From Legionella spiritensis (GTDB taxonomy: Bacteria; Pseudomonadota; Gammaproteobacteria; Legionellales; Legionellaceae), in the NCBI RefSeq assembly GCF_900186965.1, contig NZ_LT906457.1:646501-710500 (forward strand): 64,000 nucleotides of DNA, in the 5' to 3' direction. Position numbers and translations under genes: made by a program. The number at the start of each line of letters is the position of its first letter. Position 1 is the stretch's first letter. The notes beneath the pieces are model-generated. The model made no database searches. It was not told the DNA's origin and was given only the letters and a program-made list of their open reading frames with translations. Positions 34,147 to 42,536 of the stretch are shown piece by piece.

Positions 34147-36890
34147 ACGCCTTCCTTGTAATGTGACGGTGTATCAAGATGGCGAAGGGCTACGATTCGC
34201 AGCCTGAGTTGTTTTTCCGTCTCAATTACGGCAAAAAAGACAACGCCAATCGCGATGATTAGAACGCCATCCCAAAAAGGAATAGAGCGCGTTGTGAAAA
34301 TGCGTTGTAGCGGTGGCAGGTAAGTAATGGCGAATTGGGCAATGGTTATGACTATAACGCTCATCCATACCATCCCGGTGCCTTTTACCGCTTGCCAGGT
34401 TAAGGAGGTTCCATAAATATTACGAATATAAAACAAATGAAAAATCTCAAGCACTACCAGGGTGTTTAAGGCAATCGTTCTGGAAAGCTCAATGGAATAT
34501 CCTTTGTCAAGGGCATAATAGTAAATGCCAAATACGGCACATACAAACAAAAAGGATACCAGAAGGATATGCCAGACCAGCGTGCCGGTTAATATGGGTT
34601 CATTCCTTGGTCTTGGCGGCCGTTGCATGGTATTGTCTTCCGTTGGCTCAAACGCCAGGGAAAGGCCGAGAGTTACGGCAGTGATTAAATTAATCCATAG
34701 GATCTGAATCGGCGTTACAGGAAGGCTCAAACCAAATAACAGTGCCAAAATGATGGTCATGGATTCCCCGCCATTGGTAGGCAACGTCCAGCTGATGACT
34801 TTCTTTAAGTTATCATAAACAGTACGTCCTTCCTGTACCGCAGCGGCTATGGATGCGAAATTATCGTCTGCCAGCACGAGTTCCGCGGCCTCCTTGGATA
34901 CTTCATTGCCTTTTTTCCCCATGGCAATACCGGCATCGGCTCTTTTTAACGCTAACGCGTCATTGACGCCGTCGCCGGTCATGGCAACGATCATGCCATG
35001 AGACTGCAGTGCCATAACAAGCCGCAGCTTATGTTCCGGACTGGTGCGGGCAAAAATATCATTTTCCAATACCATGCTTGCCAGTTCTGCATCACTCATT
35101 TTATCAAGCTCAAGACCAGTCAGGATTTTATCAGGGTGTTTTAAACCGATTTGCCGGCCAATCGCTCCAGCGGTTGCCGAGTGGTCACCGGTAATCATTT
35201 TCACCTGAATGCCGGCGCTCAGGCATTGTGCCACGGCAGCTATGGCTTGTTCCCTCGGTGGATCAATCATCCCGACCATGCCTAATAAAACCAGATTGTT
35301 TTCTACATCGGACAATTGCAGGATGGTGTGTTCAGGAGGCACGGCTTTTGAAGCCAGGGCCAAAACCCGCTGGCCGTTTTTAGCAATGGCTTCAATCTTT
35401 TTCAACCAATAGGTTGGATTTATCGGCTCCAAACCGCCTGTTTCATTTTGTTGTTTCTGGCACATGGCCAGCAACTGCTCAGGCGCACCTTTAACAAAAA
35501 TAAAGGCATGCTCCTGATGATTGTGATTAAGCGTTGCCATAAAACGATGGCTGGCATCAAAGGGTATGGTATCCGTACGTGCCCAGATTTCGCGCTCCCA
35601 GGTCACAGACAACCCTGTTTTTTCTGCCATTGTCAGCAGTGCTCCTTCCATCGGGTCGCCCTCTATCGTCCAGTCTTCATTACGTTCGTACAGGACGGCG
35701 TCATTACAAAGCACGGAAGAACGTGCCAAATCCACTAACAAGGGATGTTGCGCCTTCTCAATGATTTGGTCAGCAAGAGTAATCGATCCGGAGGGAGCAT
35801 AACCCGAGCCTTCCACGTTAAATTGCTTGTTTGCAGTTAAAATGGACACCACTGTCATTTCATTTTTGGTAAGTGTTCCTGTTTTATCCGTACAAATCAC
35901 GGAAACGGAACCCAGGGTCTCAATGGCGGGAAGTCTGCGAATAATTGCATTTCTTTGCGCCATGGCCTGTACACCAATAGCCAGGGTAATAGAGAGTACG
36001 GCGGGAAGCCCTTCAGGAATGGCGGAAACCGATAATCCTACAATCACCATAAACAATTCACCAAAATCATGGTGTTGTGCAAAATAGCCATGAACCAGCA
36101 ATAATCCGGCAACCATTAAAATCAGAATGGTTAACCATTTGGCAAAGATATCTATTTGCTGGATCAAAGGTGTTTTCAGCATCTCTACTTTTGATAACAG
36201 ATGGCTGATTTGGCCAATTTCAGTGAATTGCCCGGTAGCTATAACCACCCCCTTGGCCTGACCACTGGTCACCAGAGTGCCACTATAAGCCATCGAAGTA
36301 CGCTCTCCAAGCACCGCGTCTTGTGCAACAGGTTCGGAATGTTTTTCTACAGACACCGATTCACCGGTAAGAATGGACTCATCTACAATCAGTCCGTGTA
36401 CTTTGATAAGGCGCATATCCGCCGGGACTTTATCACCGGATTCCAGCAACACGATATCTCCAGGCACCAGTTCTTTCGCGGGGATGGTTTGCCGCTCTTT
36501 CCGGCGCAGGACAGTAGCTGCGGGCGACAGCATTTGTCGAATGGCGTCAAGCGCCTTTTCCGCTTTCCCTTCCTGGATAAATCCAATGCAAGCATTGGCA
36601 ATAACCACGGCAAGAATCACCAAAGTATCGACCCAGTGGTTCAACAGGGCTGTAATCAAGGCAGCAAACAAAAGCACATAAATCAGGATATTATTAAAAT
36701 GACGTAAAAAACGAACGATTATAGATTCTTTTGCTTTTTCGGGAAGGTGGTTTAACCCCAGCCTCGCCTGTCTTTTAGTAACCTCTTCCTGGTTTAATCC
36801 ATTGATGTCGGTTTCAAGCCAGGGCAATATGTTGTCAACAGGCTGCGCATGCCAGTTGTCCCGGTGATCTTTAAGGCGTTGCTCTATCAT
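34143..36890 (-). CDS. P2-type cation-transporting ATPase
   Basis: 915 residues, full length for a P2A/P2B-like ATPase. Visible: N-terminal cation ATPase domain, actuator motif DESILTGES, M4 motif SAIPEGLPAVLS, phosphorylation site ICTDKTGTLT, KGAPEQLL, and the hinge TGDGVNDALALKRADAGIAMG. M5 reads TLPTNGGESMTI and M6 reads WINLITAVTLGLSLAFEP, so the M6 Asp of SERCA calcium pumps is replaced by Ala. Ion choice is therefore uncertain: calcium, sodium or another cation. Second gene of the usp-ATPase-antiporter operon. Confidence 0.92.
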   Translation of the reverse strand: MIEQRLKDHRDNWHAQPVDNILPWLETDINGLNQEEVTKRQARLGLNHLPEKAKESIIVRFLRHFNNILIYVLLFAALITALLNHWVDTLVILAVVIANACIGFIQEGKAEKALDAIRQMLSPAATVLRRKERQTIPAKELVPGDIVLLESGDKVPADMRLIKVHGLIVDESILTGESVSVEKHSEPVAQDAVLGERTSMAYSGTLVTSGQAKGVVIATGQFTEIGQISHLLSKVEMLKTPLIQQIDIFAKWLTILILMVAGLLLVHGYFAQHHDFGELFMVIVGLSVSAIPEGLPAVLSITLAIGVQAMAQRNAIIRRLPAIETLGSVSVICTDKTGTLTKNEMTVVSILTANKQFNVEGSGYAPSGSITLADQIIEKAQHPLLVDLARSSVLCNDAVLYERNEDWTIEGDPMEGALLTMAEKTGLSVTWEREIWARTDTIPFDASHRFMATLNHNHQEHAFIFVKGAPEQLLAMCQKQQNETGGLEPINPTYWLKKIEAIAKNGQRVLALASKAVPPEHTILQLSDVENNLVLLGMVGMIDPPREQAIAAVAQCLSAGIQVKMITGDHSATAGAIGRQIGLKHPDKILTGLELDKMSDAELASMVLENDIFARTSPEHKLRLVMALQSHGMIVAMTGDGVNDALALKRADAGIAMGKKGNEVSKEAAELVLADDNFASIAAAVQEGRTVYDNLKKVISWTLPTNGGESMTIILALLFGLSLPVTPIQILWINLITAVTLGLSLAFEPTEDNTMQRPPRPRNEPILTGTLVWHILLVSFLFVCAVFGIYYYALDKGYSIELSRTIALNTLVVLEIFHLFYIRNIYGTSLTWQAVKGTGMVWMSVIVITIAQFAITYLPPLQRIFTTRSIPFWDGVLIIAIGVVFFAVIETEKQLRLRIVALRHLDTPSHYKEGV

Positions 36891-36902
36891 GCCATCTCTC
36901 GC

Positions 36903-37841
36903 TTAATAGGCTTTTACCGGGGACACAAAGCCCTGGGGTTTTAACGCCAGCAAGGAACAGTTGATTTTTTGCAGGATATTTTCAGCGCTGTTGCCAATGA
37001 TAAAACTTGCAATTCCTGTACGTGCCACAGTACCCATGACCAGAATATCAATGCCATGGTTTTCAACAAAAGAAGGGATGGTTTCTTCAGGAAGACCTTT
37101 TGGTAAATAAACCTGATAGTCGCCACTAATATTGGAGTCCTCAATAATGGTTCGCAATGCCCTGTCATGCCCGGTTTTTTCGTCAAGCACCATCTGGTTT
37201 AATTCCTCTTCAGGAACTTTAATCCAGATACTGTCACGAAGATATTCTTCCAGGCGAAAACTCCAGCATGAAATAATATCGAGTTGTCCTGAATAGTGAC
37301 GGGTCAGGGAAGATGCGTATTTAAGAAGGGCCAGGGAAAGCTCCCTGCTGGCAGGTTCCTCATCCTTTGGGTCAATGGCAACGGCTATTCGGGCTTCATG
37401 ATTCTTATGCTTGGCAGGACGAACCATAAATATCGGGCAAGGGCATTTGCGTAATAATTCCATATCAACCGCTTTAAACCCCTTTTGATTGGGGCTGGCT
37501 TGAGCCTGTTTAATCAGTAAGTCATGAGCATGTCTTAATACATATCGAATAATACGGACATCCGGTGCAAAGCCACACTCAAGCTCAAGATGAATAGGGA
37601 GCTTCTTTCGCCGGATGTTTAAAGCCGATTTTGCAGTTGTAATCGCTTTTTCCATTCGCTCGATGATGGATTGCTCATAAGAGGTTTTGTAGTCACCAAG
37701 GCTGTCTGGAAACGGGGGGCAAACTATTAAAATGGATAATGAGGCTTGATTGGCGTTTGCCAGTTGAAGCGCCTGCTGTAAACCTTCATCGTCGTCACCT
37801 AATCCATGGCTGACAAACAAAATATTATGAAAATTTGACAT
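36903..37841 (-). CDS. Tandem universal stress protein
   Basis: 312 residues made of two Usp folds of about 145 and 155 residues. The first starts NILFVSHGLGDDDEGLQQAL. The second starts ARIAVAIDPKDEEP and ends with the ATP-binding motif MGTVARTGIASFIIGNSAEN (G-x2-G-x9-G-S type), so only the C-terminal half is likely to bind ATP. UspE-like proteins help survival under stress and starvation. It is the first gene of the operon, 12 bases before the ATPase gene, which suggests that it senses state for, or is co-induced with, the ion transporters. Confidence 0.87.
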   Translation of the reverse strand: MSNFHNILFVSHGLGDDDEGLQQALQLANANQASLSILIVCPPFPDSLGDYKTSYEQSIIERMEKAITTAKSALNIRRKKLPIHLELECGFAPDVRIIRYVLRHAHDLLIKQAQASPNQKGFKAVDMELLRKCPCPIFMVRPAKHKNHEARIAVAIDPKDEEPASRELSLALLKYASSLTRHYSGQLDIISCWSFRLEEYLRDSIWIKVPEEELNQMVLDEKTGHDRALRTIIEDSNISGDYQVYLPKGLPEETIPSFVENHGIDILVMGTVARTGIASFIIGNSAENILQKINCSLLALKPQGFVSPVKAY

Positions 37842-37873
37842 GGTTTAATCCTTAACATTAATTCAACGCTCCC

Positions 37874-38101
37874 AGGTTCCGTGAACAACATGTTTTTTAC
37901 CCATCTTTTTGCAAAAGACCGGTAGCCCGTAAGGAGTCCTGCGGCCGTATTGCGGGTTTCATGTTCCAATATGGAGCCAGGAGAACAGGTGGGTGCCTAA
38001 GTGAACGTTATCCCGCATTTCGGCTTCGCCTTCATGACGGGCTACAAGAAACAGTACTGGTTGCCTTGTTTTCGCCCGGTAAAATTTTGTTCACGAAACC
38101 T
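37874..38101. repeat. Family A element, complete long variant
   Basis: 228 bases with diverged terminal repeats AGGTTCCGTGAACAACAT and TTTTGTTCACGAAACCT. The hairpin core runs from GGTAGCCCGTAAGGAG to TCATGACGGGCTAC with the longer loop. The right flank is TA. It lies upstream of the stress operon and could carry or disturb its promoter. Confidence 0.82.
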
Positions 38102-38300
38102 ATAAATCCTTTTTATATATTTCATAATACCTTAACACTAGCATTGATTTTAGGTGTTGGCATCGTATAAAACAAGCTGGTGTTCTTGTCTGCAACAAGT
38201 AGAAAGAAGCTTTCCGGATTCAAAAAGGATATGTCAATGGCATCTACCATTAACTGTTTATTTCGGAGGAAATATTTGAATTGCTACCTACGAATCAATA
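38102..38300. other. Intergenic region, no supported gene
   Basis: About 200 bases between the family A element and the end of the YaiI-like gene. An open frame at 38180-38362 runs antisense into that gene and has no support. Confidence 0.35.
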
Positions 38301-38744
38301 TCACTGCTGGCATAACAGGCGATCGAGTTGATTGGCAAATTGCCGGATGTCTAACGGGCTGATTTTAGATTCGCCACTTTGTTGCACGCCACTATCTCTC
38401 AAAGAGGTATGAAAATCTCTCACGGCTAATGCTTGTTTGATATTATTTTCAGTGTAAATTTTTCCTCTTGGGCTTAATGCGATTGCCTTTTTCATGACGA
38501 CTTCATTCGCGAAAGGGATATCCGCGGTGATAACCAGATCCCCCTTTTCAATTTGATTAAGAATTTTTGTATCAGCGACATCAAATCCCGAGTCAACCAC
38601 GATACGTTTTATAAAAGGCGAGTGGGGGATTCTCGCAAAATGATTCGCAACAACAGTAACCGTAACTCGTGTTCGAATGGCTGCTTTAAACAGGATATCT
38701 TTAATTTTATTGGGGCAGGCGTCCCCATCAATCCAGATTTTCAA
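38301..38744 (-). CDS. yaiI: YaiI/YqxD family protein (DUF188)
   Basis: 147 residues. The start MKIWIDGDACPNKIKDILFKAA and the segments VVDSGFDVADTKI and GDLVITADIPFANEVV are the DUF188/YaiI signature. The fold is PIN-like, with acidic residues (D7, D9, and D of ADIP) that could bind metal; a nuclease role is suspected but not established. Normal family length. Single gene between a family A element and a small GTG-started gene on the other strand. Confidence 0.9.
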   Translation of the reverse strand: MKIWIDGDACPNKIKDILFKAAIRTRVTVTVVANHFARIPHSPFIKRIVVDSGFDVADTKILNQIEKGDLVITADIPFANEVVMKKAIALSPRGKIYTENNIKQALAVRDFHTSLRDSGVQQSGESKISPLDIRQFANQLDRLLCQQ

Positions 38745-38983
38745 ATTAACCCTTTAAAAAGTTTTATTATACATAAACATGTAGTACTCGTTCTATTGTT
38801 GTATGGGACAACCCTTGCTAAAGCAGAATGCTACCATAAATTTGCTCTTTTTATTTTTAATTTGATTGCATATTGATATACAAGGATGACAACAGTACAA
38901 TTCCGTGCGGAAAAATTGGTTATTTTTTACCAGAATTTTTACAAAAATGATGGTCTTGATTCAATGAATAAAGGAGAAATTAA

Positions 38984-39304
38984 GTGCGGCCAACCATATA
39001 TAACCTTTTAAACTGGGGTACGGCATATCGTGGTTATAATGCTCTTGTTGCCAGTCTTGTGATGTTTCAATATTGGAGTAACCCGGAAGCGGCGGCAGCG
39101 GAATACCTTCCTGATATAGCTATTCATGCCTTTGAAGCGATTGCCCCTGATTCATTTAATAATTTGGGAGCAGCGGCTAACATCGCGCGGGGAATACAGG
39201 CAGGGCTGGCCTTTTTTTCCGGTAACTCCTCTATTCCAGGTGCAGCGAACCTGGCTGATGTAGTCAACCACGGTATTAATGTTTACCACAGAATGTCACA
39301 ATAA
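38984..39304 (+). CDS. Small hypothetical protein with GTG start
   Basis: 106 residues starting at GTG 38984, chosen because AAGGAG stands at 38971-38976, seven bases upstream. The protein is neutral and rich in Ala, Asn and aromatic residues (WGTAYRGYNALVASLVMFQYW), with two or three moderately hydrophobic helices and no clear signal peptide. No family recognised. Composition resembles small colicin-like or membrane-active peptides only loosely. Isolated gene; function unknown. Confidence 0.5.
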   Translation: MRPTIYNLLNWGTAYRGYNALVASLVMFQYWSNPEAAAAEYLPDIAIHAFEAIAPDSFNNLGAAANIARGIQAGLAFFSGNSSIPGAANLADVVNHGINVYHRMSQ

Positions 39305-39428
39305 TAATCAGGACTTGTTGATATTTCATGCCATGGCATCAAATATCAACGGAACCTGACCCTGCCATGTATATTTTGAATATCAAATTATGGAATAATT
39401 CCTTTTCATCTTCAAAAAGGAAGTTATT

Positions 39429-40424
39429 ATGCAGGCTATCGTATACAGACGCCAACCCGACAATCACTATGGTTTTGAAACTATTGAAAAAAAAATGCCT
39501 GATCCGAGTGGCCATGATTTACTGGTTGAAATTAAGGCTATCTCTGTAAATCCCGTTGACTACAAGGTCAAAAACATGATTGCAGAGGGGAAGCCTATGG
39601 TTGAAACGCTGGGATTTGATGCGGCCGGGGTCGTCAAAGCCGCGGGAGAGAAAGTCCGTTTATTTAAGCCAGGTGATTTCGTGTATTACGCCGGTGATAT
39701 AACCCGCGATGGCAGCTATGCCGAGTACCAGCTGGTTGATGAACGCATAGCGGGAAAACATCCGCAATCTCTTGATTTCACACAGGCGGCGGCTATGCCT
39801 CTGACCAGCCTGACCGCCTGGGAAATTCTTTTTGACAGGCTCAAGTTGCACGAAGAATCCCGGCAGAACGTGTTAATCACAGGCGCTGCCGGCGGCGTCG
39901 GCTCGATACTTGTTCAGCTGCTGAAACATAAAACCCGTTGCCAAATCATCACCACATACGGCAGGGCGCAGTCCAGGGAATGGTTAAACCGGTTAGGAAG
40001 TGATCGGAGCATTAACCACAAACACGATCTGGCAGAACAATTACAAGAACAGGGTATTAACGGCATTGATATTATTATCAGTCTGACTCATACCGATCAA
40101 TATGTCAGCCAGTTTGCAGAGATCATCGAGCCGCAGGGGGATCTGGTTTTCATTGATGAGCCCCGGCATTTTGATTTACTCGCTTTTAAGAAAAAAAGTA
40201 TTTCCGTACATATGGAATTTATGTTTACCCGTTCCATGTACCAAACACCCGATATGATTAGACAGCATGAGATATTGAATGAATTGGCTGATCTGATTGA
40301 TAAAGGGGTCATTTGTTCAACCATGAACGAATCGCTTGGCAAAATCAATGTCGCTAACATTGTCAAGGCTCATGATTTACTTGAAAGCAGTGAAAGCAGG
40401 GGTAAAATCATTTTACATCAATGA
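39429..40424 (+). CDS. Zinc-independent alcohol dehydrogenase/quinone reductase family (MDR)
   Basis: 331 residues. GroES-like N-terminal part (LLVEIKAISVNPVDYKVKN, GFDAAGVVKAAGEKV) and Rossmann part with NVLITGAAGGVGSILVQLL. The cysteines and His that hold zinc in classical alcohol dehydrogenases are absent, so it belongs to the quinone-oxidoreductase-like branch using NADPH. Substrate is probably a quinone or an activated alkene. Ribosome site AGGAAG eight bases before the ATG. Monocistronic, followed by half of a family A element. Confidence 0.9.
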   Translation: MQAIVYRRQPDNHYGFETIEKKMPDPSGHDLLVEIKAISVNPVDYKVKNMIAEGKPMVETLGFDAAGVVKAAGEKVRLFKPGDFVYYAGDITRDGSYAEYQLVDERIAGKHPQSLDFTQAAAMPLTSLTAWEILFDRLKLHEESRQNVLITGAAGGVGSILVQLLKHKTRCQIITTYGRAQSREWLNRLGSDRSINHKHDLAEQLQEQGINGIDIIISLTHTDQYVSQFAEIIEPQGDLVFIDEPRHFDLLAFKKKSISVHMEFMFTRSMYQTPDMIRQHEILNELADLIDKGVICSTMNESLGKINVANIVKAHDLLESSESRGKIILHQ

Positions 40425-40433
40425 GGGCCTGTG

Positions 40434-40477
40434 TGGACGTTATCCCGCATTACGGCTTCGCCTTCATGGCGGGCTAC
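40434..40477. repeat. Family A element, right half only
   Basis: GACGTTATCCCGCATTACGG and CTTCGCCTTCATGGCGGGCTAC, which correspond to the right arm of the core; the left arm is absent. Confidence 0.7.
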
Positions 40478-40552
40478 ATGTTGTTACAAAAGAGCGGTGG
40501 CTCGTCCTGTGTGTACGTTGTTTGTTATTGCCGCGACAGCGGGCCAGGTCAT

Positions 40553-40593
40553 GTAGCAACTGCCCTGAATTTTTAATTCAAGACAGTTGCTAC
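40553..40593. terminator. Strong nested hairpin downstream of the quinone reductase gene
   Basis: Outer arms GTAGCAACTG and CAGTTGCTAC (10 pairs), inner arms TGAATT and AATTCA around TTT. It lies between convergent genes and could end transcription from both, though no clean T-run follows. A mobile-element remnant is the alternative. Confidence 0.5.
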
Positions 40594-40621
40594 CTCTTCT
40601 GTTCCGTTGCAACAGGGCGGA

Positions 40622-40641
40622 ATCAATGAAACGCTGTACTA
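40622..40641. repeat. Solo IS630 end
   Basis: ATCAATGAAACGCTGTAC followed by TA, matching the right end of the IS630 element at 11907-13151 with one mismatch. No other IS sequence is present. Its TA contributes to the stop codon of the adjacent minus-strand gene. Confidence 0.65.
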
Positions 40642-41022
40642 GGCATCATTTAACACACAATAAAGGCTGTTGACGGAGTTAATTGCCAGATTAACGGCAA
40701 TGTTATTTTTTAAAGGCTTGGTGTTGTTTAAAGAGCAGGTGATAGTACCGGTAAATTCCGTACCGCCGCAACCTGGCCCTCCTTGTAATACTACCTTGGT
40801 GATGGTGCTGTCTTCTGTCGCGCCCATTGAAAAAATCGGATAACTGGAGGCCGATAAAAAGGTGCTGGAATAGCTTCCGGAATGTGGGCCGATATAGTCT
40901 ACAGTCAATAAGCCGCAGTAGTTAGTTGGGTTGCGTAATTGAACGTTGGTTGCCGCAAATGAGTTTATAACGATGCCTGAAAGCAGCACTGACAACATGC
41001 TGATTATGGTTGTTTTTTTCAT
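40639..41022 (-). CDS. Small secreted cysteine-containing protein
   Basis: 127 residues with a clear signal peptide (MKKTTIISMLSVLLSGIVIN then SFAA, cleavage near residue 23). The mature part has four or more cysteines, Ser/Thr-rich strands and no charged clusters, as in small periplasmic or surface proteins. No family recognised. The TAG stop is formed at the junction with a lone IS630 end, so the original C-terminus may have been longer. Confidence 0.6.
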   Translation of the reverse strand: MKKTTIISMLSVLLSGIVINSFAATNVQLRNPTNYCGLLTVDYIGPHSGSYSSTFLSASSYPIFSMGATEDSTITKVVLQGGPGCGGTEFTGTITCSLNNTKPLKNNIAVNLAINSVNSLYCVLNDA

Positions 41023-41306
41023 AAATAATGCTCCGGTTGATCAGGGTTATCGCGTTGATCCTTCGGTCATGCCCCGGCTTGGTTAAACAGGTCTTAAGGC
41101 GCTTAACTATCCATGTCAGGCCGGTATTATCAAGCAAAATGCGTACTATTTAAATAGAATTGGTTATTTTTAATTTCATTTGATTTGTATTTTAACATTT
41201 CATCCATGGTTTGCTATTTTTGTAAAACAAGGTCAATAAGCCCTTAATTTATGCAGCAAATGCCATTGTCTATACTATAAATTATTTCCCTGAGTAGAGT
41301 TCGTAT

Positions 41307-41537
41307 ATGAGTGTCAAGGTACAAAAAGATGGAAAAGCGGTGAATCTGACCCGGATGAACGATACGATTCATATTACCTCGGATCCGGAGGGTGATGAGA
41401 TTTCCGAGCAAGTCAAAAATGATCCGGAAGGTGACGAACTAAGTGAGAAATTTGATCAGATACATAATCCCGGCCCAACGGGTGATGAACTGAAGGAAAA
41501 AGAGGAGCAAAAACACAGTGACACCCCTGTTCTCTAG
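41307..41537 (+). CDS. Acidic repeat peptide of unknown function
   Basis: 76 residues, strongly acidic. After a 25-residue start (MSVKVQKDGKAVNLTRMNDT) come three imperfect repeats: DPEGDEISEQVKN, DPEGDELSEKFDQIHN and GPTGDELKEKEEQ. The common core G-D-E-(I/L)-(S/K)-E might be a helical or metal-binding turn. Probably disordered. No family recognised. The stop codon TAG overlaps the left end of a minimal family A element, which also forms a hairpin terminator. Whether the gene is translated is not certain; no strong ribosome site is visible. Confidence 0.5.
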   Translation: MSVKVQKDGKAVNLTRMNDTIHITSDPEGDEISEQVKNDPEGDELSEKFDQIHNPGPTGDELKEKEEQKHSDTPVL

Positions 41538-41567
41538 GCTCTGTGAAAATTTTTGTTCACAGAGCCT
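41536..41567 (+). terminator. Minimal family A element forming a hairpin
   Basis: Terminal repeats AGGCTCTGTGAA and TTCACAGAGCCT joined by only AATTTTTG, followed by GGGCTTTTATT. The element has lost its whole core, and the 12-pair stem plus T-run now looks like an intrinsic terminator for the acidic peptide gene. Confidence 0.65.
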
Positions 41568-41751
41568 GGGCTTTTATTAAAGGAACCCAAGGGTAATGAA
41601 TCGGTTTATCAAGATATTTTTACCCATTATTTATTCCTGTTTACGATTTCTTTGTAATAAATAAACCATTCAGCAACAATAATTAACTGTATTTTAATTA
41701 ATAATAATGTAAAATTATTGTCTCATATGGTTTTTTTTAGGAAGCAAAGCG

Positions 41752-42375
41752 ATGTCTGATAGAGAATTTAACGGCTGGAAGACGTTTGAAGAATTACATG
41801 AAGATTACAATGTGTTTACGGGCAGCCTACGACCGCAATATCCGGCTCCAGAGCAGCAATATTCAAATTATTATCAGGAACCGGGGTGCGGGGAAGCAAT
41901 TATGGTTCAATCCGAGTATGCCATTTTCTCCTATGGTGTTGCCCGGTGTAAAAAGGGCATATGGGATAAATTGAAATCTGTTCCTGATTCGGATAATAAG
42001 ATCTTCAAAGAATTTCATGACGACCTGGACATCTTGGTTGCTAATTATAAAGACCGGGTAAATAAAGACTGGAAGGGTGGATCGACCAAAGAACTTCATG
42101 GAATTATGGGTAATTTCAAGGAAGATTCAGACGCGCTAATAAAAAAATACGAGCCGCACATCGAGAGTCACGAGAGCTGGAGTCCCTTTTTCTCCAATGC
42201 CCTGCTTCTTTTATCCGTGATTGGCGCACTTCCGGCCCTTATTTCCATGGGTAACAAATTGATAACCGGGCGGTATGGTTTCTTTGACCATACTTTCCTG
42301 ACGGAAGAACAGCGTTCCATCCAGCTGCCATCGGAAAAAGTTGCGGAAGAATCTTTCGTAAAGTTCGATGTATAG
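41752..42375 (+). CDS. Hypothetical Legionella-style protein with C-terminal hydrophobic segment
   Basis: 207 residues. Residues 1-60 are Tyr/Pro rich; about 85-140 are charged helices (DLDILVANYKDRVNKDW). Near residues 148-175 a hydrophobic stretch (FFSNALLLLSVIGALPALIS) could be a membrane helix, followed by a basic-to-acidic tail. This helix-plus-short-tail ending is common among Legionella proteins of unknown function, including some effectors. ATG at 41752 follows GGAAGCAAAGCG, an acceptable ribosome site. No domain recognised. Confidence 0.6.
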   Translation: MSDREFNGWKTFEELHEDYNVFTGSLRPQYPAPEQQYSNYYQEPGCGEAIMVQSEYAIFSYGVARCKKGIWDKLKSVPDSDNKIFKEFHDDLDILVANYKDRVNKDWKGGSTKELHGIMGNFKEDSDALIKKYEPHIESHESWSPFFSNALLLLSVIGALPALISMGNKLITGRYGFFDHTFLTEEQRSIQLPSEKVAEESFVKFDV

Positions 42376-42536
42376 GGCCTGGCGCATGGTCAGGGCTTGT
42401 TGACATTTTATTCCATGTCTGCAAACGGTGTATACTTTGTTTTTTTGCAGGTTGGGCTGCCAAATCGGCAACAAGGTAGGTATGTGCCGGAATATTTGGG
42501 ATGAGATAAGCACACTGGGTCCAGGGAGGATAAGGC

